Below, one piece after another: positions 24,450-38,700 of a stretch of 64,000 bases of DNA. The stretch lies in NCBI GenBank assembly GCA_019096065.1, contig JAGUCH010000004.1, positions 4,278,001 to 4,342,000 on the forward strand, written 5' to 3'. The translations under genes were made by a program, and so were the position numbers. Each line of letters opens with the position of its first letter. Positions within the stretch are counted from its first letter, which is position 1. The notes below the pieces were generated by a model that searched no databases, was not told the origin of the DNA, and saw only the letters and a program-made list of their open reading frames with translations. This DNA comes from Paracyclopina nana (taxonomy: Eukaryota > Arthropoda > Copepoda > Cyclopoida > Cyclopettidae).

Positions 24450-26317
24450 CCCCACTAAACAAAATGAAAATCGGTCCAGATAAAATTGGGATTTACTACC
24501 GAAAAAAATTCACTATTCTATTAGGGAAAAGTCCGAGATTACCGTGACGCTTTGATTAAATAAATCGATCGTAGGATACCGATTTTTTAAATTTTGTTGT
24601 ATGACTTTTTTATCGTTTTAATTGTTATCTATGGGCTGGTATATGCATGCGCTACTATTTATTTTTTTAAAATTTCACTTATTTGAAAAGTTATTAATGA
24701 CTTAAGTTATTTGCAAAGTAGATTAATAGTAGATTTTTTCTGGGTTTCCGCCTTAAAGTACAGTATTTTTTTTTCACCTTGTCGAATAGTAAGTCAATTT
24801 TCTCCCAATTTTCTGTCAATTTTTGTAATAAAACTGTAATTTCATCTACTCCAAGCAACCATTTTATCCCTTCTAATAGTACTTTCTCCTAATCTATTGG
24901 GAATATAATTTACAATTTTTATGTATATTTAAATTATGAATGTGTATTTTTTGCCTATATTTTTGTTTTTTACGTTCGCTTTAAATAGTGTCTTTTTGAT
25001 CAATCCCCTTTTTTTCCCAATTTTATGTATTTCAAATACATTAAAGGAGGATATAAGACAGATTTTAATTCACAACTAATTAACAAGATACAATGCATAC
25101 AAATCCTGATAAACAACTATGTTACATAGTGTTTTGAATTTTTATGTGAGCCCAAAATTTGCAGGCTCTCTCCACTCTAATGACCCATTTCATATGTAAG
25201 TCTTTAGACATAGAAAATTCTGATTTGGAAAAAATAGAGTGGACTAAAGTGATTGTGGAACATGTCAAAAAATATTGAAATATTCTAAAAATCTCAGTTT
25301 TTGTATAAAAACTGAGGTTCATGATACTTACTAACTCACTTTTCATGTTGTTCTAAACAACATCTATTAATGATGATTTTTGAAATCTCAAAACCACTAA
25401 AAGTTGTTGATAAGAACAACTTCACAAATTATTGAATTGCAAGCAGAGCCATCTCTGAACAGTTTACAAAGCTAGATTTAAAAATTCTTAAAAATATGGA
25501 TTAAAGTCACAATTTTTGTTTAGTCTTTATTGTATTTTGTGGCAATTAAGAGGGGACAGATTTGCTATTGGCAAAAGTGGCCCAAGTTCAGATAAAATAG
25601 CTACCTACAAAATCGGGAGAATGGGGAATTAGTGGGGAAAAAGTATACAATTTTTTTAGTTCAAACTCGAGCCAATTGACTGTGGGACATAAGAGTTTAG
25701 TGTATTTCGTTGCGATTGAGAGGGGACAGATTTGCTATTGGCGAAAGTGGCAGAGTCCGGATAAAATAGCTACCTACGAAATCGGGAGAATGGTGATATA
25801 AACCGAAATATTTTTTTAGTCAGACTAATTGGTAAATCCTAAAAAAATTCACAATTAAGCATGTAAACTAATTGGAGTTAATATACATTTATTTTAAACA
25901 ATTTTTAGTAAAAATGAAACATATCAATTGGGACAAAAAATTATCCCAATTTTATGTCAATTTAATCTAAGAAATTGTAATTAAACTTACAAAAAATAGT
26001 AATATTGATTTTTAGGTTTTTTTAAAAAAAATTAACGATGAATGACAGAATTATCAGCTAAAAAATTCATATCAATTCAAAAATTAAAGATTAAGAAAAA
26101 ATTTTTTAAGACTTCGAGTACGTCAATTTGTCACCAATTTGAATATTTAAAAATTAAATATCTTGAAGACTAATTACGATACAACGAAAAAAAAAAACAT
26201 GTGAGTACTCTATGGTCAAAGACGAATTGATGTATGTCAAAATAAACCGATTTGGACACAATTGAATTTCCAACTGGAGTTAGCGGGGAAAAACTACGGT
26301 TCTTTTGTTTAGTGGGG
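24450..26317. mobile_element. TA-flanked inverted-repeat element nested in the outer element
   Basis: Termini CCCCACTAAACAAAA (24450-24464) and its perfect complement (26303-26317) are flanked on each side by TAATT-type sequence, so the target is most simply TA, as in Tc1/mariner. The inside is very AT-rich, lacks a transposase frame and contains a 170-bp tandem duplication. It is probably a non-autonomous derivative. Confidence 0.65.
25531..25793. repeat. Tandem duplication, 170-bp period
   Basis: Two copies, 25531-25624 and 25700-25793, share AGAGGGGACAGATTTGCTAT, ATAAAATAGCTACCTAC and AAATCGGGAGAATGG. AGGGGACAGA recurs at 25551 and 25721. They lie inside the AT-rich nested element. Confidence 0.85.
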
Positions 26318-26606
26318 TAATTGGACATGATAGAAGTCCAATAAAGTCACTTTTGGGCCAATAAAGCATCCTGAAAATTGTTTGGCCCAAAATCAACTTT
26401 TCGCTTTTACGCGTAAAAAGCAAAAGTTGCAAAACTGCTGCAATATTGGTCAAGTCAACTTTTTCTAGCCTTTTTGGCCTTCCACACCAAGGTCAAGCCA
26501 AAAGGCATAAATAAAGCATAAATCTATTTGTTTGCCTTTGTTTGCCCTTGTTTGCCTCTGTTTGCCCTTGTTCACCTTGTTTGCCTTTGTTTGCCCTATT
26601 TAGACA

Positions 26607-29006
<2,400 letters not shown>

Positions 29007-29459
29007 AAAAAGGAGGTTTTCAAGAAACCTAACTTGTGCTTCCAAGACTACAATTAGCAATAAGATTTACTTTAATTGACTGCTTGCGCATCAGCAATAA
29101 TTGCACTTGTTGCACAAATACTACTAATGAGCAAAAACTGACGTCCTAATGTGTTAAAGGTGCAAAACCAATAAAGAACCATTGCTCATATTTCGATCCT
29201 GATCCAAATTTGAATTAGCCCTGCAGTTCCTTTTGTTGGTTATTTCAATTATGAGGTATATGATTTGAATAAAAATATTTGATTTTCAATAAGCTCAATA
29301 GATTTTATTTAATGGCTTTCTGTATCAATGAATTTGCGTTTGTGAATTCATTTATAAAAACAACTTTACATATTAAAATCATAAAACGTGTATTGAAATA
29401 TCATTGTCGGGGGCGAAGCGCGCGAGGAAAAGACATGTTTGGTCACGTTTTGGATGACA
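29007..29459. other. Smad 3' UTR and downstream spacer
   Basis: Contains the probable poly(A) signal AATAAA at 29170-29175, followed by AT-rich spacer. No other feature is recognised. Confidence 0.55.
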
Positions 29460-30560
29460 TTTAGGGTTAGCTTCATAGTCAGTTGTACTTGGCAAAGTTG
29501 TTTGGCTAGCTAAATGGCGTACTGAATTTTGTGATTGACTTAAGCTAGATTATTGTTTTATCAGTTTCAATAATAATTCACTAATTTTGTGATGACATGA
29601 GTTAAAAGTTCAGTTGGTTTAAATAGCTAATGGGGTTACTTTGTTGGTTTAGCTCATCAGTAGTTGTTGAGTCTTGGTGGGTATAGATCATCTTGGGTGG
29701 GTTATGAAGCTGGTTATCTTGCGTAATCGCTCCTCGGTTAAATGTTGTAAAGTAGTCAATTGGACTAAGTAGTCACTCTAGTCAGATGGGTTGAGTAGCC
29801 AGTAGGTGGTCAGTTTGGTTGCTTTAAAAGTAAGATAGGTTTGGGTTAAACATATATTAGTCAGCTTGGTCAAGAAGAAAGCTGGGTCCATTTTAAGTAA
29901 TTAGTTATCAATTGGGTTAAGTAAACAGTTGGGTTAAGCAGTCAGCTGGGTTAAGTGTCAGTTGGGTTAAGTAGTCAGCTGGGCTTAGGTTAAGAAAGTC
30001 TATATAGGGCTTAGGTTAAGCTATTAGTTGTCATTTGTCAACTTGTCGATTTGTCATTTGGGTTAGGCAGTCAGTTGGGTTCAGGTTAAGTAATTAGTGG
30101 CCTGTTGGCCTTACATTAAGTTGAGTATTCAGATTGGTTATAAGAAGTCACATAGGTTAACTAGTCAGTTATTAGGTTAAGTGGTCGGCTGGGTTTAGGC
30201 TATGTAGTGATCTGTTGGGCTCAGGTTCAGTAATCTGTAGCCTTTTGGGATTAGTTCAGTTGGGTTGAGTAGTCAATTGGGTTTAGTAGTCAGTTGGGTT
30301 TAGGTAAAGTAATATAGTAGCCAGCTGGGCTTAATTAGGTTAAGTAAGGGCTTAGGTTAAGTAAGGGCTCAGGTTCAGTAATCTGTAGCCTTTTGGGATT
30401 AGTTCAGTTGGGTTGAGTAGTCAATTAGGTTAAGTAGTTACATAGCGATTAAGTGGTCAGTTGGGTTAAGCAGTCAGCTGGGTTTAGTAGTCAGTTGGGT
30501 TTAGGTAAAGTAATATAGTAGCCAGCTGGGCTTAATTAGGTAAAATAGTCAGTTAAGTAT
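29460..30560. repeat. Degenerate GT-rich minisatellite with longer duplications
   Basis: About 1.1 kb built from variants of AGTCAGTTGGGTTAAGT (roughly 17 bp). Higher-order direct repeats are embedded: 30217-30278 recurs at 30365-30426 (148-bp shift), and about 30282-30342 recurs at 30484-30543. All orientations are the same, which argues for tandem expansion rather than transposition. Confidence 0.85.
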
Positions 30561-31797
30561 ATATCATCTTGGGTTTAGGTAAAATACTATTGCATCACTT
30601 AAAGAGTGGACAAGCTATTTTGCGATCTCAGCGCGTAGACTGAAATTTTATTAGCGAGGGTCGGAATTAAGATTTTGAAGAAACGAGCCTACTTATTTGG
30701 GCCAAAAAATACCTTGTTTTCGATAAAACAATTTATATGATGGAAAGCAATTTTCGCATGTATAATTCAGTTTACCAATTCGTCTCAGTTCATATTACTA
30801 TACATATATAAAAGCTCTGACGTTTAACTTTATCAAGTGACACGCATTATAAAGTATTTTATAAGGTGTGTTGCTCCTCTGTTTGACCAGAGACCATGAT
30901 ATTGTCCAAGAAGTAAATCCCATGTTAGAAAAAAGGAGAAAAAATGCCGAGCATGGGGATAGAACCCTGATCATCTAGATTAGGAGTCCAACGCTCTACT
31001 GACTGAGCTACCAATATAGACAGAATAATTATTGTCAGAATTCCTTCTTATTCTTATTCTCAGCTGAGCTAAGCTTAGTAGAACAGTAGAGCCTTTTCAG
31101 AGGTACCAGACAAAACTTAATCTAACACATCTTTTAGCTCCCAAAAATGCCAAATTCTAAATGCACAATTTTTTAATTGATTGATTAACGCTTTCTGTTA
31201 CTCTTGCACTACTGAGGGCCTCTCAACCCTAGCCTTCAAGTAAATGATCAGGTTCTAAATCAAGATTGCTTGGTCTGGTAACTTCCTGAACATGTGAAAA
31301 TTACTTTCCCTCATATCACGTCTTATCTATATGTAAACTAATTATAAAACATGCTTACAAAACATCTGAGCTCATTTTGCAAAGTAAAAATCTCGTGGCA
31401 TTACTTGGCTCTCGCAAGCTCGAGCCCGCAAAAATGCCACTCGATTTCTACTTTACAAAATTTGCTCAGCTATTTTATTAGCTTGTTTTATAAATTGTTT
31501 ACATATATAAATAGATAGACTTAATTTCTTTATTGGAATAGGAGCAAATAATTAAAAATAGTCATAGTAGGGCAACTCCTAACGCAAGCTTTCATTTTCA
31601 CCATTTGTCGCATTTTTGTTAAAAGCTCTGCTAAAGAAAATTGCTTGGCTCAGTTGGTCAAACCTTTCCTGGAGCAGCAGCATCTCGGCGGAACAATTAA
31701 GTTATTATCACTCAACTACACTTTAACAGCCATTAGCGCCGAAAATCGCTGAGCACGGGCTGGCTTTTTTCGACCCACAAAATTGAACGTCCGCTCT
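30561..31797. other. Spacer between minisatellite and MITE
   Basis: AT-rich intergenic DNA with a decayed tRNA-like sequence at 30945-31020 (listed separately). No conserved protein frame is visible. Confidence 0.5.
30945..31020 (-). pseudogene. tRNA-like sequence, probably a tRNA pseudogene or SINE head
   Basis: On the minus strand the A-box region TAGCTCAGTCAGTAGAGC is intact and forms a D arm. An anticodon-type loop CTCCTAA sits between TTGGA and TCTAG. The B box is altered (GGTTCTATCC instead of GGTTCGAATCC). The acceptor ends do not pair and the T stem is broken, so function as a tRNA is unlikely. Confidence 0.6.
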
Positions 31798-31799
31798 TA

Positions 31800-32028
31800 G
31801 GTCCTTTCCATGTGCTCACTTTTGGTTTTGAGGTACAAAAAAATGTACCACGCAAAACCGTTTTTGCAAGACCGTTTTCATTGTTTATTTACGTATTTGT
31901 TTACTTTTTACGTACTGGATGTTTACTTATTTGTTTACTTCTTTTGCTACTCGCCAAAGACCAATTTTTTTGTACCATCAAAAACCGTTTTTCAGTTTTC
32001 TTTTTTGAACAAGCACATGGAAAGGTCC
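31800..32028 (+). mobile_element. TA-flanked MITE, intact copy
   Basis: 229 bp flanked by TA on both sides (31798-31799, 32029-32030). Terminal inverted repeats are GGTCCTTTCCATGTGCT at the left and its complement with one mismatch at the right. It has no coding capacity. A decayed copy lies at 22704-22918 in opposite orientation. The TA target suggests a Tc1/mariner-derived MITE. Confidence 0.88.
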
Positions 32029-32129
32029 TAAGTGATGCAAAATCTTTTGTTTAGGTTCATCATTGGGTTATAAACACTACTTTATGGCATAGAAATCAAT
32101 TTTGGGGGAAATAAAGTGGTTTTATGCCC

Positions 32130-32450
32130 CAAATATTACGTGGAGCTAATTTAGGAAAAATGTGAAGGGGTAACCTAGATTCGAACCTTATACAATTTGA
32201 TTATGAAACCAACACTTTAACCACTGAGCTACGGAAACTTGGAATGCAGATGCTATTACAGGACTATTTTATCATTATTTCAGGCATATTATGGAATTGT
32301 AGAAAAGTTAAGGCATATGACTGGGATTTTGAAAAACACGAGTTAAGCTGTAATTTCACGAGTGTTTCTCCGAATTTTAAAAATCCTCTCTCAGCTCTTA
32401 CTAAAAACAGCCCTACTTTGTGGTGCTGCTTCTCGAACTCTCACCTCGCA
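32130..32450 (-). repeat. SINE-like dispersed repeat with tRNA-type boxes, copy B
   Basis: Second copy of the family at 635-960. The minus strand has TAGCTCAGTGGTTAAAG (about 32231-32215) and B box GGTTCGAATC (32187-32178), with homologous flanks on both sides. It ends within about 150 bp of the CHORDC1 start codon, so it may form part of that gene's promoter or 5' UTR. Confidence 0.65.
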
Positions 32451-32591
32451 CAAAAATAAACACACAGCGCCGCATTGGTCTGCTGCCGAGTCGCTATTCG
32501 TGAGTGCGAGAGTTTACCGTACCTTTCTAGAACTTTGTCTTTGGATCAAAAGCAGAGAGCTCACAGAGAGCAAGCTGATTTAGTTATCACC

Positions 32592-33892
32592 ATGTCGTCG
32601 ACTTTGTGCTACAATCGAGGCTGCGGCAAGCAGTTCAATCCGCGGGAAAATCCTGAAGGTTCGTGTCAATATCACCCCGGAGCTCCATTTTTTCACGATG
32701 CCTACAAGGGCTGGAGTTGCTGCGGGAAAAAGTGCACTGATTTCACCGAGTTTCTGAACACTCCGGGATGCATGAAAGGCCAGCATTCAAACGTGAAACC
32801 CGAAGAGCCGGAATCCATCACGGGTAAGGTGGGCGAGGCAAACAACGTTGAATTGCCACCACCCCAAGTGCATGAGGTCACTCCCGAAAGAGAGTGCTTT
32901 GAGGCACGTGTTCGACTTGAGCGTCCAGACTTCAAAAAGGCCCCGATGACAAAGTTGAAGCCCACTGTGGCTGCTTCTTTGAAGCAAGATGTCTTGTCAT
33001 CGACAGCCAAGCCTGCTGACGCTGATGAGGAAATTCCGCTCGGTGAATCTTGCAAAAATGGCGGTTGCAAGGAGGTATACACTCTAACTTGTTTCTGGTT
33101 GCATCAACGACGCATGACTCTTCCAGACTTACACTGGGGAACCCAGTAAGGCTCACGAATGCCTCCATCATCCTGGTGTGCCCATTTTCCACGAAGGTCT
33201 CAAGTTCTGGTCGTGTTGCCAAAGAAAGACCACCGATTTCCAGTCATTTTTGAACCAGGCTGGCTGCAGCTACGGATCGCACAAATGGAGGAAGAATGCG
33301 GTAATTATCTGCACCCTTACTTAATATTATTGAATGGCCTCAGCTTAATATTATTTTGCGATTTCAGGAAGGAAGTGCCCAAGTTGAATGTAGGCATGAT
33401 TGGCACCAAACTGCTACTCATGTGGTCGTTGCTATTTATGGCAAAAAGTACGACCCAGAAAGCTCCTATGTCGAAGTCAGTCCAGTGAGATTAAAATGCC
33501 ACATTGTCTTTCCTGAGCAAGGGGGCTGCTTTGATATGGACATAGAACTTAGAGGAGTGAGTCAACAAATTGATTTTTTCAGTACTTACCTTTGAGGTTC
33601 CTTTTTTACTTTCAAGATTGTTACTGTTGAGGAATGCAATGCCAGCTTTTTGGGCACAAAAGTGGAGGTCAAAATGAAGAAGGCTGAACCAGGTGGCTGG
33701 GCCAGGCTTGATATTCCTAGACCTGTTGCTCCTCCTATTGAGGTGAAAAAGCCAGAGCCTAAAGCTGCAGCGATGCAAGAATTGGCTGATGACGTCGATG
33801 ATTTGGACTTGGATGACCTCGAAGTACTCTCTACTAAGGCTGTTTTGTCGAAGGAAGCTTCAAATGGTAGAAGTGACCAGGAAATCATATAA
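32592..33892 (+). CDS. CHORDC1: CHORD and CS domain protein (morgana/CHP-1), Hsp90 co-chaperone
   Basis: Zinc-binding Hsp90 partner. Exons 32592-33074, 33127-33300, 33368-33556 and 33617-33892 give 373 residues. CHORD1 starts near residue 5 (CYNRGCGKQFNP, YHPGAPFFHDAYKGWSCC, then CTDFTEFLNTPGC). CHORD2 spans the exon 1/2 junction (CKNGGCKE followed by TYTGEPSKAHECLHHPG, WSCCQRKTTDFQSFL). The CS domain covers exons 3-4 (CRHDWHQT, VEVKMKKAEPGGWARLDIP). An acidic tail with DDVDDLDLDDLEVL follows; it is longer than the human protein's end. The last acceptor is TTTCAAG. It is convergent with BLZF1, 43 bp between stops. Confidence 0.95.
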
Positions 33893-33935
33893 TTCATAAA
33901 AAGGAATTTGCCAAAATATCACGAACGCGCGTAGT

Positions 33936-35563
33936 TTAGACAACATGTACTACTCCTTGGCAATGGGTGCAACATTTAAAATCTTGTCTTGAACCAGCAA
34001 CTTGGTCACCTAATTTCGCCAAATGAGGCCTAGCAGCACCAGTTAAGGCCAATGAGGCTCTATCGCTAAGTTCAGAGGCCGTAAGCCCAGAGGCCGGTTT
34101 CGAAATGATTGCTTTTAGTCCTTCTTCAGCTGGTGTGTCGAGCTGCTTCACTGAAACCTCTTTCTTGGCATCGATTATTTTCAGCTGAGTCGTCCCTAAA
34201 AGCCGATTTTTAAGATCTTGAACAGTTGCATATGTTAAGTCCGTTAAGCCAAGTATACTAGCTGCTTCGACTTCCTGAAAAATCAAAAGGTAAAAAGAGA
34301 CATTATGGTTTGAGCAGAGAACTTAAATACCTTAATCGTTGCAGAGTTTTCCATACTTTTGAGAGGATCAAATGCACACTTTAATCGATTGATAATGTCC
34401 AAAGTCTCGGTCATTGTGCCCCAAATCACACTTCTCTCGTGAAGCATTAATCTTATGTAGTGATCGCAATCATCGCTTCGCTGCATAAGGACTCCTTTCC
34501 AACGAGCAAGTTCATCCACAACCACACTACAATTAAACATTAACTGTAAAATGTGATAAGAAATTGCAGTTTTTCAAATAATACTACCTAGATGCGAGGA
34601 ATTTACTTTTCCAAAGGTCTGACTCTACCGACAACTTTTCTTTCTCTTCAAAGTCACGGGATATTTTGCAACTATATTGCCGAATATCTGCGGCTAGTCT
34701 TGCTTTGTCTTGAGTCAAAAAGTCTACTTGAGCCTCGATATCTTCACCAACACTTGCAACAAGAAGTTTCTTGACTTCTGCGTTGACTTGATGCTGGATT
34801 CGCAATTGCTTTTCACAACTTTCTAGTTTTTCCTTAAGGTCATTGATTTCTCTTTCATGCTTCTCCCTTTCTTCTTTGGCCAGAGTTTGAATCTTGGGAT
34901 GGCAATCTGTTTCATCTGGACTCGCATCTACTGATGATTTTGCTACAATTCCACTTCTCTCAACTGATTCTTTTGTCACCTTCTTCTTACTTATGGTTAT
35001 AAGAGGAGTTATTGCAGCCTTGTATGGCTCGTAAGGCACAAATCTGGGCTCCTTGGACTTTCTTGAGCCTCCATTGTAAGGCTTGACCGCTTTGTAGGCA
35101 GGTTGAGAGGTTGCCATCTAACAAAAAATACTAAAAAGTGGTGGATGGAAAAGTTGTCAAATAATGTACCTGGACAAGTGGAGATGTTGGTTCCTTGACC
35201 GGTAGCCTTACATCTGCATCTGTGATTGGTGGCAACTTTTGCAAAGTAATGTTGGTTTTTGGAAGCTTGATGAGTTTGACAGCTGAAGATTCGTCCAAAG
35301 AAGGAGAGGTTGCCGTAGAGGGTCCTTTAGAAGCCTCCATGCCGTCCCCTGCCTCTCGAGTAGGCGATGGTATTCGATGTTTGGCAACTAAGACATATTC
35401 TGCTGATCTTGATCAAGTCATCTCAAAACAGCTTAATTATCTTACCATTTTCTAGTTCGGCCCGAAGTTTGACAGGTTGAAAAACATCGATAACGTCATT
35501 CTCGGTGATTGTTGATTTTTTCTCGTCATCCTCTTCAGAAGCTGAGGACTCGGTATTGCCCAT
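33936..35563 (-). CDS. BLZF1: Golgin-45, Golgi tether
   Basis: Coiled-coil Golgi protein that binds GRASP55 and Rab2. Exons 35563-35446, 35387-35170, 35117-34588, 34526-34331 and 34274-33936 give 466 residues. The N-terminal third is low in order. A coiled coil runs from about 175 to 300 with the conserved block LLVASVGEDIEAQVDFLTQD and ends WKSKFLASS at an exon junction. The C-terminus holds CCTHCQGVVHVV: a CxxC pair and a hydrophobic end. In vertebrate golgin-45, such a pair together with the C-terminal PDZ ligand binds GRASP55. The gene starts 210 bp downstream of the 53BP1 stop codon in the same orientation. Confidence 0.9.
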
Positions 35564-35773
35564 GATAAGACTCCACATTTAATAAACAGTCTTCACCCAA
35601 AAGACAAAATAAAACTGAAGTTTAGTGGAATTTTACTTTAGAAAAAAAAATAGAGAGGCAACCGCGATGACGTCACGAGCAAAAAAAAAGCGGGAAATTC
35701 AAAATGACATTCTGTTTACAAAAATTCTCTATTATGTGCTTACGTCAAAATTAATAACCTTCAAGCTGGAAGC

Positions 35774-38700
35774 TTACAAAACAAAATCACCATAAGGAAC
35801 TCTGTGACCATCGATCAGGCATTGAACTATCCATTCAGTCGACACTACGAACATGCTTTTGTCACGAGCGTCTTTAACGATGCTTGATGGTGGATTAGAA
35901 TCGCCAATTATTACATCCACTTTCTTCAACGATCTGTCCAGCTTTCCCTTAGTACGTACGGACACTGTAGCTCCCAACCTAGTTAGCAAAGGCTTCCAGT
36001 CATCGCCAAAACTTTTTTGACTAGACGCAATCTGAAAGACATAAGTTAAAATAAGCTTCATCGTTTAAAAAAAAAGCAAAATAGAGTGAATGGGAAAAAG
36101 ATTGTTTGCTACGTATCTGTCCATGTTGAGGGTCTTACTTTCAACATAGTCATCAGATAGCAAGTTTGCTATAGGGCTATGAAGTGAGCAGTTTGCTACC
36201 TTTAGCCAACCACTGTATCAGGAGCCCATGTCTTGGAATTATGTGCAATGAAAGTATTTTGAACACTCACCAAAATATGGTGATCTTTGAAGAGACCCCT
36301 CAAATTACCCGGGGCCTCGTGATGCTCCATTTCACGATTCTTGGCTGCACTGAATCCTATTTGCAACAAATAATTTTGCTTTGGTAACAAAGTCTTGGCA
36401 GTAACGCAGTTGTGAATCCAGACAAAATTCACTCGGTCATAGCCATAAGCTATGCCAAGCAAGTAAGTCATAGTTCGGCAATACCGGTCAGATATCACAA
36501 GCACATTTGCAGGAATCTTTTCTTTCTCGCCGGGAAATTTTTCGAGTACTTTTCCACCGTTATCCTTAATCATTCTTATCAGAACACGCTTGTCAAATTT
36601 CAGCGAGTCAATATTTTCTTTTTCGTCGTCCTCTTCAGTCTCGGTCTCCATGGCGCTTGCACCATAGCTGAGATCGTCTTCGCTAGGCTTTCCTTTGCCT
36701 TGTGTCAAAATAAAGACCATGTCCTTAAAAATATTAGCGGATGAGACTCCCTTTTTAGCAGACCGTGTTTTTCCTCTTTCCTCATCATCAGTCGTCGAAA
36801 TTTCAGCAGCTTCAGAGACCTTAGCGAGTCTCGGTCTTGTTTTTCTGGTCTTTTTCAGTTGCTTTCTTTCACCTTCTTCATCCTCGTTAACACTTGTTTC
36901 CACCGCAGACCCACCCTTTTTCCCTTGTTTGGGTGTAGATTTCACAGGTGTTATAGGCTTAGATCGCCTTTTCCCGGTCACCAAGTTGTCCAAACTTACA
37001 TCTGCCGAATTAGAAGTTGTTGCGCTCTCGCAATTTAACTTGTTCTTTTGATCAAGAGTCAGGTGAAATTTTCTGTACGAGATCGACTCAGCCTCGCCTT
37101 GGGGAAGGTTGGGGAGACTTTCAAGCTCCACAGTGTAAAAAATGTCATCTTGTGAGCAGTCTGAGTATGACAATAAAATTCCAACGTGGAAAATGCCTCC
37201 ATCTTTTTCAACATTGACTTGTTGACCCGGTGTTAGACTGTCAGCGCAAAAAATATCGTCCTGTTTCAGCTCTTTCTTCAATCCGTCATCAAAGTGAATG
37301 AGCCATTTTTCGTCCTTTTCCTCAGCAATTATGCCAGGCCAAAACTTTGTATCAAGCCGTTCAACCCACTTAGCAAATACTTTAGTTCCTACTTTCAAGG
37401 TACTGCTTGCTCTACTATCATCTTCCTTAGCGCTAGTTTTAGGCTGGGACCACAATCGTTTGGGCAGAGGTGACAGTACCTTGTGCGCTGCAATAACTGC
37501 TTCTGGCATAATAGAAAGCCTGTAAAGATCATAAGCCTCAAATTATAAGAGTCATCAGGTAGGAATAATAAGATACTAACCGATCTCTTTTAGAACCATC
37601 GCTTGAGGTTACAACGCTACTCGAGTCACCGCGATAACCACTCGAGGTCCCACTGAGACTACTTACATCTGACAACCGCTTGAAGAAGTCTACCTTCTTA
37701 TTCGTCAGAAAAGATCGCATTTTCAAAAACTTCTCGCCTAGATCAGGCATGTCTTGGCTGATGTAAAAGTGATGATCTACATGCATTACGCTATGCAACT
37801 TTCTAAACTCGGAGGGCTTCAGAGCCAGAATGACATGACCAACATTTTCGTCGGGACTCTTGAATGAATCCTCGCTTGGAGACTGGCTACTCATCTTGAG
37901 CGTATCGTCGTTATGATAATTAGGAGGTGGAGCCAAGGAGGTTTCTGAAAAGCCGGGTCTATCAGGCGTGCTAGTTTTGGCAGCATTTTTCAAATCCACC
38001 TAAAATGCGTACATTAGTATCATCTTTTTTAATTGTTATTTTTTTCCAAACCTGTGGAGAGTCCTTAGATATGTTTGAGACCACTTCTGACAAAAAAGGT
38101 TCAGGGATTGTTTCAGTGGTAGCTCTGACCCCCTGGCTTTGTTCATTCTGATCGTTTGACGTCCTTTGGCTTTCCTTTTCCTGGTCAAGATTTCGAGGTG
38201 ACTCCACTGAATTCTCATTTTTTTCATTCTCATCGTCAGCGCTGATTTTCAAACTTTCATCTTCGAGGTGGCTTTGGCTAAAAACGTCGATGCTGCCTCC
38301 AGTACTATCACATATGGTGATAACATCTACGGATTTAACTTTGGAGTTATTAGCGCTGATTATCTCAACATCAGAGAAAACATCTTCTTCGTCGCCTTTT
38401 TGCACAGAATCTCCCACTCCCTCAGAACCGTCTGGTTTATACTTCTTTTTCGGGGAAAGTTCATTGTCATGGGTGTTTAAATCAGCCAAGCGTTTTTCGG
38501 CTTTTATTGAAATTTCCTCGGTGGGAGAGCATCCGATTGTGGGAAAAGTTGGCTCCGTAAGATCAAGGTCCTCCTGAGTGTCTTGAATCAACTCAGAGTC
38601 ATCCAATTTCTCATCAAATTCCAAATGGAGAGCTTGAGTGCATCCATTAGAATTAGCAGATGTATCTAGCTCTTCATGCGATGCGTCTCCCTCCATTTCA

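Larger units (their letters stand above)
24219..26598. mobile_element. Putative element with subterminal GGCAAACAAA arrays in inverted orientation
   Basis: A 10-bp tandem repeat GGCAAACAAA (and GGCAAACAGG) occupies about 24245-24313. Its complement, TTTGTTTGCC with variants, occupies about 26527-26597. The pair is bracketed by an 8-bp direct repeat TTTAGACA at 24211-24218 and 26599-26606, suggesting a target duplication. The left end has about 27 extra bases before the array, so the terminal inverted repeat is not clean. No transposase frame was seen. Confidence 0.55.

Noticed and set aside
25122-25346. 74-codon minus-strand frame in AT-rich element
   Set aside because: Low-complexity AT-rich composition inside a mobile element, with no motif or splice context.
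32167-32238. Functional tRNA gene on the minus strand
   Set aside because: The A box is altered, the anticodon loop is not standard, and it is part of the same repeated unit.
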